Assembly: GCA_030066685.1 (NCBI GenBank) | Contig: JASJBF010000010.1 | Location: 62,001 to 126,000 of the forward strand | Direction of reading: 5' to 3' | Length of the DNA: 64,000 nt | Source: Kiloniellales bacterium | Lineage (GTDB): Bacteria; Pseudomonadota; Alphaproteobacteria; Kiloniellales; JAKSBE01 | In this document: positions 27,571-35,750 of the stretch, piece after piece | Position numbering within the stretch: position 1 is the stretch's first letter | Layout of the letters: each line of letters begins with the position of its first letter | Position numbers and translations under genes: made by a program | Notes under the pieces: generated by a model | Databases searched by the model: none | What the model was told of the DNA's origin: nothing | Seen by the model: the letters and a program-made list of their open reading frames with translations, nothing else

Positions 27571-28496
27571 GAAAACAGCAGCGAGGACAGCTTGCGCCGG
27601 GTCGCCAGGGTCAGCGGGTCGGTCGGCCCCCAGGCCTCGAAGAACTTGACCAGCTGCTTGCGGGCCGCCTCCTCGTTCCAGTTGCGGTCGCGGCGCAGGA
27701 TCTCCATCAGCTCGTCGGCCGCGCCTTCTTTCTGGCCGGCGGCGTAGAGCGCCATGGCCAGGTCGAAGCGCGCCTGATGGTCGCCGGGATTGGCGCCGAC
27801 CTGGCTGTGCAGCGCCGCCAGGTCGCCGGCGTCGCCGCCGGCCAGCTCCAGCTCGATCGCCGCGGCCACGGCGGAGACCTCCGGCTTGGCCTGCATCTCG
27901 GCGGTCAGGGCGTCGTACATTTCTTTCGCGCCCTGGGCGTCGCCGGACAGCAGGTGGCAGCGGATGCTGCCGGCGATGGCGGTGACGTTCTCGGGCTCGA
28001 CGGCAAGGATCTGGCCGTAGAGCGCGGAGGCGGCACCGACCTGGTTCTGGTCCAGGGCGGCCTGGGCCTGCTCCAGCGCCTGGTCCACCGGGTTCGGGCC
28101 GACCTCGCCGCCGGTTGCCTCGGCCAGGCGTTTGACGAAGCTCTGGATCTGGCTGTCGGGCAGGGCGCCGACGAAGCCGTCGACCGGGCGGCCCTGGAAG
28201 AAGGCGAAGACCGCCGGGATCGACTGGACCCGCAGCTGGGCGGCCAGGGCCTGGTTCTGGTCGATGTCGATCTTGACCAAGCGAACGGCGCCGCGCGCGG
28301 CCTTGACCGCCTTCTCCAGCGCCGGGCCCAGCTGCTTGCAGGGGCCGCACCAGGGCGCCCAGAAGTCGACGATCACCGGCACGTCGCGCGAGGCGTCCAG
28401 GACGTCGGCGGTGAAGCTCTCGGTGTTGGCGTCCTTGATCAGGTCGGCGGGCAGCTCCGCGCCGGATCCGCCCGACAATCCGATGATGGGTTCCAT
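27567..28496 (-). CDS. thioredoxin with C-terminal TPR domain (YbbN/CnoX-like)
   Basis: 309 residues from the ATG at 28496. An N-terminal thioredoxin domain has [16 protein letters not shown] with an intact CGPC pair and cis-Pro in QSIPAVFAF. From about residue 130 the rest is helical and TPR-like ([36 protein letters not shown]). E. coli CnoX (YbbN) has this architecture and protects proteins from chlorine stress, but lacks one active-site Cys. Here both are present, so redox activity is expected. Coupled by ATGA overlap to the Lon-like gene. Confidence 0.93.
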   Translation of the reverse strand: MEPIIGLSGGSGAELPADLIKDANTESFTADVLDASRDVPVIVDFWAPWCGPCKQLGPALEKAVKAARGAVRLVKIDIDQNQALAAQLRVQSIPAVFAFFQGRPVDGFVGALPDSQIQSFVKRLAEATGGEVGPNPVDQALEQAQAALDQNQVGAASALYGQILAVEPENVTAIAGSIRCHLLSGDAQGAKEMYDALTAEMQAKPEVSAVAAAIELELAGGDAGDLAALHSQVGANPGDHQARFDLAMALYAAGQKEGAADELMEILRRDRNWNEEAARKQLVKFFEAWGPTDPLTLATRRKLSSLLFS

Positions 28497-28725
28497 GCTC
28501 TTGTTCCGTTCTGCGGTGGGCCCGCTCTGCGGTCTGCGCGCCTCGGCGCGGCGCCACCGGTGAAGCCATCCGGCGGGGCCGACAGGCCCCCTGTCCCAAT
28601 ACATCTGTTCCAATACATGGCCGCTTTGGTCCCCGCTGGCAAGCCTGCGGCCCTGGCCGCGCGGTCCTCTAGAAGACTGGCGAACACCGCCGCCTGCGAC
28701 CGATTTCGCGTCCGTCCGGCAGGCT

Positions 28726-29274
28726 CTAGAGGCCATCCAGGTCGAGGATCAGCGGCGGGTGCCCGACGGCCTCCAGGAAGCGCAGCAGGTCGCCCGGGGC
28801 GATGGCCGTGGTCCGGGCGTTGTCCAGCGGGTGGAAGTTCAGCGGGTCGTGGTCCAGGAGGGCTTTGTCCAGCACCATCTGGACCGCCTTGCCGGCATCG
28901 TTGATCACGGCGAAGGGCGTGACCGCGCCGGGGATCACGCCCAGGTTGGCCATCAGGCGCTCTGCCGAGCCGAAGGAGAAGCGCCCGCCTTCCAGGGCCG
29001 CGGCCAGGGCCTTGAGGTCGACCTCCCGGTCCTCCAGGCAGGTGACCAGCCACATCCGGCCCTTCTTGTTGCGCAGGAAGAGGTTCTTGGTATGGCCGCC
29101 GGGCAGCTGGCCGCGTAGGGCCTTGGACTGCTCGACGGTGAACAGCGGCTCGTGCTCGACGGTCCGGGTCTCGATGCCCAGGGCCGCCAGCCGCGCGAGC
29201 AGCGCCTCCGGCGTGGCCGGCACGCTGCCGTCGGCCAGCCGGGCTTCGGGTTCGCTCTGCGCGGTCTGGGACAT
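28726..29274 (-). CDS. prolyl-tRNA editing protein (YbaK/ProX-like deacylase)
   Basis: 182 residues. GGHTKNLFLRNKKGRMWLV contains the Lys essential for editing in the INS/YbaK superfamily, and NLGVIPGAVTPFAVIND is the second conserved block. The pattern matches free-standing ProXp-ala/PrdX, which removes Ala mischarged on tRNA-Pro in trans. It lies 229 bp upstream of the thioredoxin gene on the same strand, and its own promoter probably lies between 29275 and 29444. Confidence 0.9.
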   Translation of the reverse strand: MSQTAQSEPEARLADGSVPATPEALLARLAALGIETRTVEHEPLFTVEQSKALRGQLPGGHTKNLFLRNKKGRMWLVTCLEDREVDLKALAAALEGGRFSFGSAERLMANLGVIPGAVTPFAVINDAGKAVQMVLDKALLDHDPLNFHPLDNARTTAIAPGDLLRFLEAVGHPPLILDLDGL

Positions 29275-29444
29275 GGACGGCTCCCCCTCTCAAGACGCCA
29301 ATCTTCCCTAGATAGCGCTCAGGCGCCCCGCCGCTCAAGTCCGCAGCGCGCCGCGGGCCGGCCCCGGTGCTAAAAGCCGGGCCCGCAAAAGGGCCTTGCC
29401 AAGGGCCGGGAAAAGGACTACCTCACTGGCCTTCACGCAAGGGT

Positions 29445-29519
29445 GCGGGCGTAGCTCAGGGGTAGAGCGCAACCTTGCCAAGGTTGAAGTCGTGAGTTCG
29501 AATCTCATCGCCCGCTCCA
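29445..29519 (+). tRNA. tRNA-Gly (anticodon GCC)
   Basis: 75 nt including an encoded CCA. The acceptor stem GCGGGCG/CGCCCGC pairs perfectly with discriminator T. The D arm is AGCTCAGGGGTAGAGC, and the T arm is GTGAGTTCGAATCTCAT. The seven-base anticodon loop TTGCCAA gives anticodon GCC (29477-29479), read for GGC and GGU. Confidence 0.97.
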
Positions 29520-29559
29520 TTCTTTCCATCGACATCCTCGGATCTGACCGACGGCACAG

Positions 29560-30639
29560 CTAGCGTTCCTGCGCGAGCGGCCAGGATTCCGGCGGCTCCG
29601 CCTTGAGGGCCTCGAAGTGGCGGCGGAGGTCGTTTCGCATGCGCTTCTGGCCGAACCAGTGGGCCAGGCCGCTGAAAAAGCCGGTCGCTTTGTCGGCGAA
29701 GGTGCTGGCGACCAGGACGACCAGGCTGCCGCCCTCGACCGGCAGGGCCAGCAGGACGAACTGCAGCGCCTCGTAGGTGTGACCGACGTAGTACTCGCGC
29801 ATCGCGAAGACCGTGTAGCCCTCGCCGCCGGCGACGACCTGGTGGGCCAGGATGTAGTTGGGCCGATCGCCGATCTCCCGCTTGGTCCAGTAGTGGCCGT
29901 GGACGACGCCGGGGCGCCGGGCTCGGGGATAGTCGGCGAGCGCCGCCGCGAAGTCCGGAAAGAACCGCAGCAGGGGCAGGTTCGCCGGCGTCGATACGGC
30001 GGCGAGGCCGGTCTCCGGGTGCAGGACCGTGCCGTTCCGCCGGTAGGGCGCGATGGCCGCCAGGCCCGCCGCGCGGTAGGCGGCATGGCGGGCCAGGAGC
30101 AGCTCGCGATAGTACACCGAGGTGGCGCTCTCCGGTCCGGCGGCCGCGTCACCCCAGCTGCCGAGGTTGGCCGCGACGCGCGCGGCCTCGGCCGCCGAGA
30201 GGTTGAAGTCGCCGCCGCCCCGGTCGTCGCGGAAGCGCCGGGCTTCGTCCGGCTCGGCGGCGCCGAACTCGAAGCCGTCCCAGCGCGCCGGCCCGTCCTC
30301 CAGGGCGCCGGCCGCGACGATGTTGGGATCGCGCACCAGGTTGCGGCCGGTCAGGGCATCCAGGTGGACGGCCGCGACCGGAACGGCCAGGCGCACGGCA
30401 ACCGCTGCGCTGATGTGGTCCGCGCGCAAGGTCTTCTGGTCCCGGGCCACGACCTCCCCGCGCCGAATCGCGTCGCGCTCGGCCGCCGTGAAGCCCAGCA
30501 GGTCGAAGACCTCGTCAATCGAGGGCGGCGCGGTCGCCCGGGCCGGAGCCGGCGCGCCGCAGACTAGGCCCAGCAGGGCCAGGGCCGCCACGAGGCACGA
30601 GAGCCGAGGCCTCGCTCCGTCCCGCTTCGGCTCGCGCAA
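29560..30639 (-). CDS. secreted protein of unknown function
   Basis: 359 residues using the TTG at 30639, which has GGGAGG six bases upstream and gives a clean signal peptide: basic N-terminus, hydrophobic run about 14-30, cleavage near ARATAP. An ATG further up (30738) would add 33 residues with no sensible signal. The mature protein has an early region DEVFDLLGFTAAERDAIRRGEVVAR, then LEDGPARWDGFEF, and near the end a hydrophobic LVVLVASTFADKATGFFSGLAHWFG segment that could be membrane-associated. I do not recognise the family. It lies next to the tRNA-Gly gene and reads towards it. Confidence 0.7.
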   Translation of the reverse strand: MREPKRDGARPRLSCLVAALALLGLVCGAPAPARATAPPSIDEVFDLLGFTAAERDAIRRGEVVARDQKTLRADHISAAVAVRLAVPVAAVHLDALTGRNLVRDPNIVAAGALEDGPARWDGFEFGAAEPDEARRFRDDRGGGDFNLSAAEAARVAANLGSWGDAAAGPESATSVYYRELLLARHAAYRAAGLAAIAPYRRNGTVLHPETGLAAVSTPANLPLLRFFPDFAAALADYPRARRPGVVHGHYWTKREIGDRPNYILAHQVVAGGEGYTVFAMREYYVGHTYEALQFVLLALPVEGGSLVVLVASTFADKATGFFSGLAHWFGQKRMRNDLRRHFEALKAEPPESWPLAQER

Positions 30640-30832
30640 AGCTGACCTCCCGCGCCCTTCGGCTCCTGCTGCACTCCCGCAGCCTGGTCGGCTGCCGGCA
30701 TTTCTTAGTAGGGTGGGGGCGAAGCCTTCAAAGCTCAAGGCGCCGAGGGTCGAGTCGGCCGCTTGCTGCCGATCCCGGACCGTCGCCGGCGGTCGATCGA
30801 ACGGCGCCGCCGCCCCGGGCCGGCGTGGTCTG

Positions 30833-31456
30833 CTAGAGCGTGGCGCGCATCTGCGACATCAGGGACGGCGTCAGCCGGCCGGTCTGTGCACGGCCCTGCT
30901 TCGCCTCGAAGCGGCGCACCGCCTCCTCGGTGGCAGGCCCGAGGATGCCGTCCACCGGCCCCTGATAGAGCCCGTGGGCCTTGAGCAGGCGCTGCGCCGA
31001 GGCGATGTCCACCGTCTCGGCGTTCGCGCCGTCCCGGCCGGAGCGGATGCGCTCGCGCTTCCACTCCTCGTAGAGCCGCTGTTCCTCGATCTGCTGGCGG
31101 ACTTCCTCCCTCTGGAGCTCAGACTGGCGCTCGTACTCAAGGCGCCGCCGTTGCTCGGCCCGTTGCTCCGCGCGACGGTCGACGGCGGCCTGCTTTCGCT
31201 TCTTCTCGGCGCGCGGCTTGTCGATCAACTCGTTGCCGGCGATGCCGCCGGCGACGGCCAGGCCGCCGATCACCAGGGGATTCTTCGAGACCAGGGCGCC
31301 GGCGATGCCGCCGGCCGCGGCGCCGCCGATGGTCCCGGTGTCGATCGTCGATCCCTCGCCGGAGGCCGAGGTGCAGGCCGGCAGCGCGAGGGCCAGGAGG
31401 GCCGCGGCGGCCAGGCTCGCGCCGCGCCGGGTGCGGTACTTGGTGCGCGCACTCAT
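30833..31456 (-). CDS. glycine-zipper lipoprotein with peptidoglycan-binding-like C-terminus
   Basis: 207 residues. The signal has a lipobox LPACTS, so the mature protein is lipidated at Cys28. Next comes a glycine zipper (GGAAAGGIAGALVSKN, then GGLAVAGGIAGN), a long charged coiled coil rich in Arg/Glu/Gln (about 80-150), and a C-terminal PG_binding_1-type motif (QRLLKAHGLYQGPVDGILGPATEEAVRRFEA). It probably sits in the outer membrane and contacts the cell wall. GGGGGCTGAG precedes the start. It is 9 bp after the EF-hand gene and the two form an operon. Confidence 0.83.
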   Translation of the reverse strand: MSARTKYRTRRGASLAAAALLALALPACTSASGEGSTIDTGTIGGAAAGGIAGALVSKNPLVIGGLAVAGGIAGNELIDKPRAEKKRKQAAVDRRAEQRAEQRRRLEYERQSELQREEVRQQIEEQRLYEEWKRERIRSGRDGANAETVDIASAQRLLKAHGLYQGPVDGILGPATEEAVRRFEAKQGRAQTGRLTPSLMSQMRATL

Positions 31457-31465
31457 CTCAGCCCC

Positions 31466-31867
31466 CTATTGCGACTCTTCGTAGTTCCGGACCTCATCGA
31501 GCGAAAGCGCGCCGTCCTTGTCCTGATCGGCTTCCGCGATGTCGTCCAGCTTGTCGTCCATGACTTCGGAGAAGCTCAGGGCGCCGTCTCCGTTGTCGTC
31601 GATCGCTTTGAAGCGCTCGGCACCGAGGACCTCGACCTCGCTCGCTTCGAGACGATAGTCGCCGTCGGAATCCAGGGCCGAGAAGGCCGCGGCCGTATCG
31701 GCCGCGATTTCCGCCTCGTCCAGAAGGCCGTCGCCGTCCGTGTCGGCCGCCTCGAAGCCGATTCGCCGGGTCTGTTCCTCGATGTCCTGGGCGAGGACTC
31801 CCGCGCCCGGGAGCCATAGGACGAGCGCCGCAAGCAGGCCGCCGAGGACTCGAGAATGGCCTCCCAT
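31466..31867 (-). CDS. secreted EF-hand calcium-binding protein
   Basis: 133 residues with a signal peptide (hydrophobic 8-25, cleavage after VLAQ). The mature protein is four EF-hand-like loops in a row: DTDGDGLLDEAE, DSDGDYRLEASE, DDNGDGALSFSE and DQDKDGALSLDE. The first, third and fourth keep the usual D-x-D/N-x-D-G-x12-E pattern; the second has Tyr where Gly is common. It is a calmodulin-like periplasmic or extracellular calcium binder. AGGGG seven bases before the ATG is the ribosome site. The glycine-zipper lipoprotein gene follows in the same operon. Confidence 0.87.
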   Translation of the reverse strand: MGGHSRVLGGLLAALVLWLPGAGVLAQDIEEQTRRIGFEAADTDGDGLLDEAEIAADTAAAFSALDSDGDYRLEASEVEVLGAERFKAIDDNGDGALSFSEVMDDKLDDIAEADQDKDGALSLDEVRNYEESQ

Positions 31868-31924
31868 GATCTACCCCTAGGGTTGCTCGGTCCCGGGAAA
31901 GCTAGGGGAAGCCCCTTGCGACTG

Positions 31925-32497
31925 TCAACGGCGGCAGCCCTCGGCGCCGCCGTCGATGGCGAACTCAAGCCGCGGCGCGCTGTCGCGGATGATCTCGATG
32001 ACGCGGTGAGACCTTTGGTTGGCACCGAAGGCGCGGCCGGACCAGCCCAGCCTGGCCAGGGTCCCCGACACGAAGCGCGGCACGCCCTTCTCGTCCGACC
32101 AGGGAGTCCTAAGGATCTCGACTTCGACGTAGGCCTTGCCGGAATAGAACAGCCGTTCCTTTGAGAGGATCGCCAGGCGATCTCTCAGACAGCGCCGCAG
32201 AAGATCCGCGACGTGCGCATGGTCTTCGCTCTCCAGAACGTCGTGAAGGTAATCACCCGTATGGTCTTCGCCGATGACCTCGGCGATCCGCGTGCCGAAG
32301 AGGCGAAACCGATAGCCCTCGGGCTGGGCTTCCACGATGAAGACGTTGCCCAGGCACCTGACAAAGGCCTCGGCTCTCAAGTCGGATTTGCGGGCGAGCC
32401 GGTCCGGCGCGGGCTGCAGCCGCCTGTAGGCTTCCAGAAAGAGTCCCGCTTCGCGCGTCTGAGGCGAGATCATCGCGTCGCCAGACCTCCGCTCCAT
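31925..32497 (-). CDS. PAS_5-type sensor-like protein
   Basis: 190 residues if started at 32497; the ATG at 32473 is equally possible since neither has an ideal ribosome site. LFLEAYRRLQPAPDRLARKSD is followed by FIVEAQPEGYRFRLFGTRIAEVIGEDHTG, the PAS_5 (PF07310-like) core common in alphaproteobacteria, then SKERLFYSGKAYVEVEILRTPW. There is no output domain. Such proteins are widespread in Rhodospirillales, but their ligand and partner are unknown. A strong terminator for the kinase gene at 32729-32754 isolates the two genes. Confidence 0.8.
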   Translation of the reverse strand: MERRSGDAMISPQTREAGLFLEAYRRLQPAPDRLARKSDLRAEAFVRCLGNVFIVEAQPEGYRFRLFGTRIAEVIGEDHTGDYLHDVLESEDHAHVADLLRRCLRDRLAILSKERLFYSGKAYVEVEILRTPWSDEKGVPRFVSGTLARLGWSGRAFGANQRSHRVIEIIRDSAPRLEFAIDGGAEGCRR

Positions 32498-32728
32498 GCA
32501 CCCCCGTTGCAAGTCGCCGCGACCGTCGTCCCGGACCGCAGCATCGAGGCCAAGGAAGACCACGGCCGAGCCCCGACCTCTTCGCAACGACGCCCGCCGG
32601 GGCCTTCGGCGAAGGCAGGCAAGGTCGCACCCATACGTCGGATGGCCAAACCACTCTACGGAATTATAGATTACATCTTAAGACATATAAACGCCCTCGG
32701 CGCCCGGCGCCGCCCCAAGACGCGAAAA

Positions 32729-32754
32729 GGCCCCCCGGCGCCGGCCGGGGGGCC
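32729..32754 (-). terminator. terminator of the sensor kinase gene
   Basis: A 10-bp GC stem (GGCCCCCCGG / CCGGGGGGCC) lies within a longer interrupted stem (CCAAGACG / CGTCTTGG outside). On the minus strand TTTTCGCG follows the stem. It lies 28 bp beyond the kinase stop. Confidence 0.8.
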
Positions 32755-32782
32755 CTTCCGTCTTGGGCTTGTCTTGCGCCGT

Positions 32783-34531
32783 TTAGGCGGCCTGCTCCTG
32801 CACCTGGCGCACCGGCAGCCAGAAGCGGACCTGGGTCCCGGTGCCGATGACGCTGCTGATCTCGATGCCGCCGCCGTGCTGATCCATGATCTGTTTCACG
32901 GTCGGCAGGCCGAGGCCGACGCCGAAGCTCTTGGTGCTGAACAGCGGCTCGAAGATCTTGGCCAGGGTCTCCTCCGGAATGCCGGGGCCGTTGTCGGCGA
33001 AGACCACCTCGACCATCTGGCCGTTGCTGCGGCTGGTGACGTTGAGGACCGGCGGGCGGTCCATCTCGCCACTTTCGGTCGCTTCCACCATGGCCTCGCA
33101 GGCGTTGTTGAAGACGTTGACGATGACCCGGCGCAGACGCTCGTGGTCGAAGGCCGTGGTCAGGTCGCCGAGGCTCAGGTTCTTCTGCAGGGTCACGCTC
33201 TCCGGCAGGTTCTGCTCGCCGACGGTGAAGTCCAGCCAGTCGTCGAAGCGGGCGTTCTCCAGCGCCAGTGGCGTCGAGCGGGTGAAGTCGAGCAGCTCGT
33301 TGATGATGTTGTCGCAGCGCGTAATGGAGCGGTCGGCGCGCTCCAGCGCCGGCTCGACGCCCAGCTCGTGGCCCATGACCTTGCCGCGGACCAGGTAGAT
33401 CGCGGTGCGGATGGCGCCCAGCGGGTTGCGCAACTCGTGGCTCACCGTCGCGGTCAGCTGACCCAGGGCGGCCAGGCGCTCCTGACGGACCAGGTCGTGC
33501 TGGGCCTGCTGCAGCTCGTTGGTGCGCTCCTCGACGCGACGCTCGAGGTCGGTGTTCAGCTGCTTGACCTCTTCGTTGGCCCGCTGCAGCTCGGCAGTAC
33601 GCTCCTGGACGCGCTGTTCCAGGCTTTCGTTCAGCTTGGTCATGCGCTCGTTCAGGCGGTAGAGCTGGTCGTTGGCCTTGGTCATCTGCATGGTGCGCTC
33701 TTCGACGCGGCGCTCCAGCTCCTCGTTGAGGCGCTTCATGCCGTCCGCCGCCTCGCGAGCGATCTCGTTGGCGTGCTCCAGCTCGGAGGTACGCTCCTGG
33801 ACACGGCCTTCCAGCTCCTCGTTCAGGCGCAGGACCTCCTTCTCGGCCCGCGACATCGATTCGTGGGCGCGCTTCATGGTCTGCAGCTGGCGGTTACGAT
33901 CGCGAACGTTGCTGTAGAGGATGAAGGCGACCATCACGGCGATCAGGAAAATCATGCCGAGCGCGGTGGGAACCGCTTCCTCTGTGAATTCTTCGCTGAG
34001 GTAATCGGCGGTCGCGGTCGAGTCGACGTAGACTTCGATGGCGCCGGCAAAGCGGCCGTCCTTCATGACCGGCACGTAGGCCTCGACGACGTAGGGCACC
34101 TCCGAGCCGTAGCGATCCTTGAGCTCGCGGAACCCCTCCCTCTCCACCTTGGCGAAGGTGCGGCCCTGCTGGACCTCTGCGGCGAAGTAGGGCTTGGTGT
34201 TCTTGGTGCCCAGATCTTCGAAGCGGGAGGCGACGACGATGATGCCGTCCTGGTTGAAGAACTTGTAGCGGAACACGCCACCGGCCGTCGCGATGGCCGC
34301 GATCAGTGCCTGGTCTTCCTCGGAAATCGTCCCGTACTGGAAGGTGGCGTCGGCGTCGCTGAGGTTCTCGTTGACCACCTGGCCCCAGCGAACCGCCTGC
34401 TGGGTGGCCAGCTCCCGCAGCATCTGGTTGGAGAAGAACTGCAAGCCATACCAGACCGTCGCCACCGCGCCGACCAGGATGACAAAGAGCGCAAAGCCTA
34501 GACCGAAGTCCCTTCTATTCATGCCGAACAT
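32783..34531 (-). CDS. membrane sensor histidine kinase with repeated signalling coiled coil
   Basis: 582 residues. A membrane segment lies at about 10-31, a periplasmic sensing domain at about 32-178 (CHASE-like), a second membrane segment at about 186-203, then about 150 residues of coiled coil. The coil carries four copies of LNxxLExRVxERT, spaced 32, 32 and 25 residues. HisKA follows with VSHELRNP (phospho-accepting His365), then HATPase motifs NVFNNACEAM, DNGPGIPEETL and GVGLGLPTVKQIM. Autophosphorylation should be intact. No response regulator gene is near, so it is an orphan. AGGGG 10 bases before the ATG is the ribosome site. Confidence 0.92.
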   Translation of the reverse strand: MFGMNRRDFGLGFALFVILVGAVATVWYGLQFFSNQMLRELATQQAVRWGQVVNENLSDADATFQYGTISEEDQALIAAIATAGGVFRYKFFNQDGIIVVASRFEDLGTKNTKPYFAAEVQQGRTFAKVEREGFRELKDRYGSEVPYVVEAYVPVMKDGRFAGAIEVYVDSTATADYLSEEFTEEAVPTALGMIFLIAVMVAFILYSNVRDRNRQLQTMKRAHESMSRAEKEVLRLNEELEGRVQERTSELEHANEIAREAADGMKRLNEELERRVEERTMQMTKANDQLYRLNERMTKLNESLEQRVQERTAELQRANEEVKQLNTDLERRVEERTNELQQAQHDLVRQERLAALGQLTATVSHELRNPLGAIRTAIYLVRGKVMGHELGVEPALERADRSITRCDNIINELLDFTRSTPLALENARFDDWLDFTVGEQNLPESVTLQKNLSLGDLTTAFDHERLRRVIVNVFNNACEAMVEATESGEMDRPPVLNVTSRSNGQMVEVVFADNGPGIPEETLAKIFEPLFSTKSFGVGLGLPTVKQIMDQHGGGIEISSVIGTGTQVRFWLPVRQVQEQAA

Positions 34532-34836
34532 CGAGGCATTTCCCCTATCAAATCGCGACCGGCGTACACGGCCGCCATCCAGGCGACACCGCCAGGCCGC
34601 GCCGCTTCCTGCAGACTTTCCGCCAGCCTATTGCAGCCAGCGTTGCCCGGGAGGTATACACGTGAACTAGTAAAGCGAGAGTTAAGTTAAACGAATGTTC
34701 GCAATTGAAATACAATCGAAGTGGCGCGCTTTTATTTGCGTTTGCCGCCGGATAAGGCAAATAACCTAAATTTTAGCTGGCTTTGTGAGATATCACGGGA
34801 TCTGGCCCCGCTGGATCGGACCGCTGGACCCCGGCC
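34532..34836. other. gene-free AT-rich spacer between kinase and Cys-rich protein
   Basis: About 305 bp with no credible gene. The stretch 34670-34790 is much richer in A+T than the flanking DNA and probably holds the kinase promoter. I see no clear repeat. Confidence 0.6.
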
Positions 34837-35037
34837 TCAGCAGTCCTCCTTGCAGGCGGCCGAGCATTCCGGCGCCTTGCCGGACGTGGTCTCCAGGTCG
34901 TCCTTGAGCACGCGCAGGCAGCCGGACGCCTTGAAATGAACGCAGACGCTGATGCCGTTGTCCTTGCAGACGCGGCCAAGCTCGCCCTTCGAGCCTTCGC
35001 TCTTGAACCTTACGACGTCGCCGACGTTGACCGACAT
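34837..35037 (-). CDS. small Cys-rich protein, unknown function
   Basis: 66 residues from an ATG with AGAGG nine bases upstream. The first half looks like a small SH3/KOW-like barrel (VNVGDVVRFKSEGSKGELGRV). Six Cys are spread through the rest, ending CSAACKEDC. No signal peptide is present, so the cysteines may bind a metal or act in redox chemistry in the cytoplasm (inference). It is alone, between two long gene-free stretches. Confidence 0.65.
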   Translation of the reverse strand: MSVNVGDVVRFKSEGSKGELGRVCKDNGISVCVHFKASGCLRVLKDDLETTSGKAPECSAACKEDC

Positions 35038-35370
35038 TCGCTCGAACCTCTTCGCGCGTTATTCTGGAGAGGGATCCGCTCTGGATGGACGCCCTGTAAC
35101 GAAGCCGCAACCTACCGCTCAGAACCCTAACGAGATGCAAATCTGCATGCAGTTTGTCGCTTTTTTTGGGAGATATTCAGCGTTTCACCAGACTAGAAAA
35201 AAGCGCGACACCTCCGTCGGGTCAAGTAAAAGTCCGTACCGCGCGCAGGAGCCCCGGCCAGGCAAGGCTTTGGCGGACTGCTTCACGGGCCCGGCCGGCG
35301 GGATTGAGCGCCGGCACCGCCCGACGGAGCGCGATGACGTGCCGGGCGCAACGCCCCGTTGCCGGCGGCC

Positions 35371-35425
35371 GGTCCTCTCGAGCCGGTCCTCTCGAGCCGG
35401 TCCTCTCGAGCCGATCCTCTCGAGG
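35371..35425. repeat. 14-bp tandem repeat, about 3.9 units
   Basis: Three identical copies of GGTCCTCTCGAGCC (35371, 35385, 35399) and a fourth variant GATCCTCTCGAGG. Each unit holds the palindrome CTCGAG. A related TCTCGAAGG follows. Confidence 0.95.
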
Positions 35426-35539
35426 TTGTCTCGAAGGCCGGGACCGAGTCCCGCCACACAGCCGGCGAGGCCGCTTGGCGGCGGGTCCGCGCCCGTTCGC
35501 TTGACACAAGAAACGATTTAATGAACGTCGGAGCATCAT

Positions 35540-35558
35540 GTAAAGCCTAGGCTTTTAC
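35540..35558. promoter_or_regulatory. palindrome around AAAGCCTAGGCTTT
   Basis: A perfect 14-bp palindrome (35542-35555) extended by GTA/TAC arms. It lies about 195 bp upstream of the binding-protein gene and could be an operator. The binding protein is unknown. Confidence 0.35.
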
Positions 35559-35750
35559 TTGGAGAATGCGCCGCAGCCGCCGTTTCCACAGCCGTCGCCC
35601 GCGCTTCCAGGAACCAAAATCCTCGGGGACTTAATGTCCAGTTAAGTACAGTTGGCTAGTCTCGGCCCGCTCGCCAGGGAAAGGTCTGTTTACTAAGGAC
35701 TTCGACGAAACGACGCCCTGGTATTCGAACTTCAATCCGGAGACGGAAAC

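Larger units (their letters stand above)
35038..35750. other. 713-bp gene-free region with tandem repeat and palindromes
   Basis: No credible gene on either strand; apparent short frames run through the 14-bp tandem repeat and lack ribosome sites. Contents: a small inverted repeat ATGCA-4-TGCAT (35135-35148), the tandem repeat at 35371-35425, the palindrome at 35540-35558, and the promoter zone for the binding-protein gene at 35751. Confidence 0.6.

Noticed and set aside
29445-29560. tRNA-Gly as an integration site for a genomic island
   Set aside because: No integrase or repeated tRNA 3' end found on either side.
35185-35550. Several short open frames across the 14-bp tandem repeat
   Set aside because: They exist because 14-bp units keep frames open. 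No ribosome site or conserved composition.
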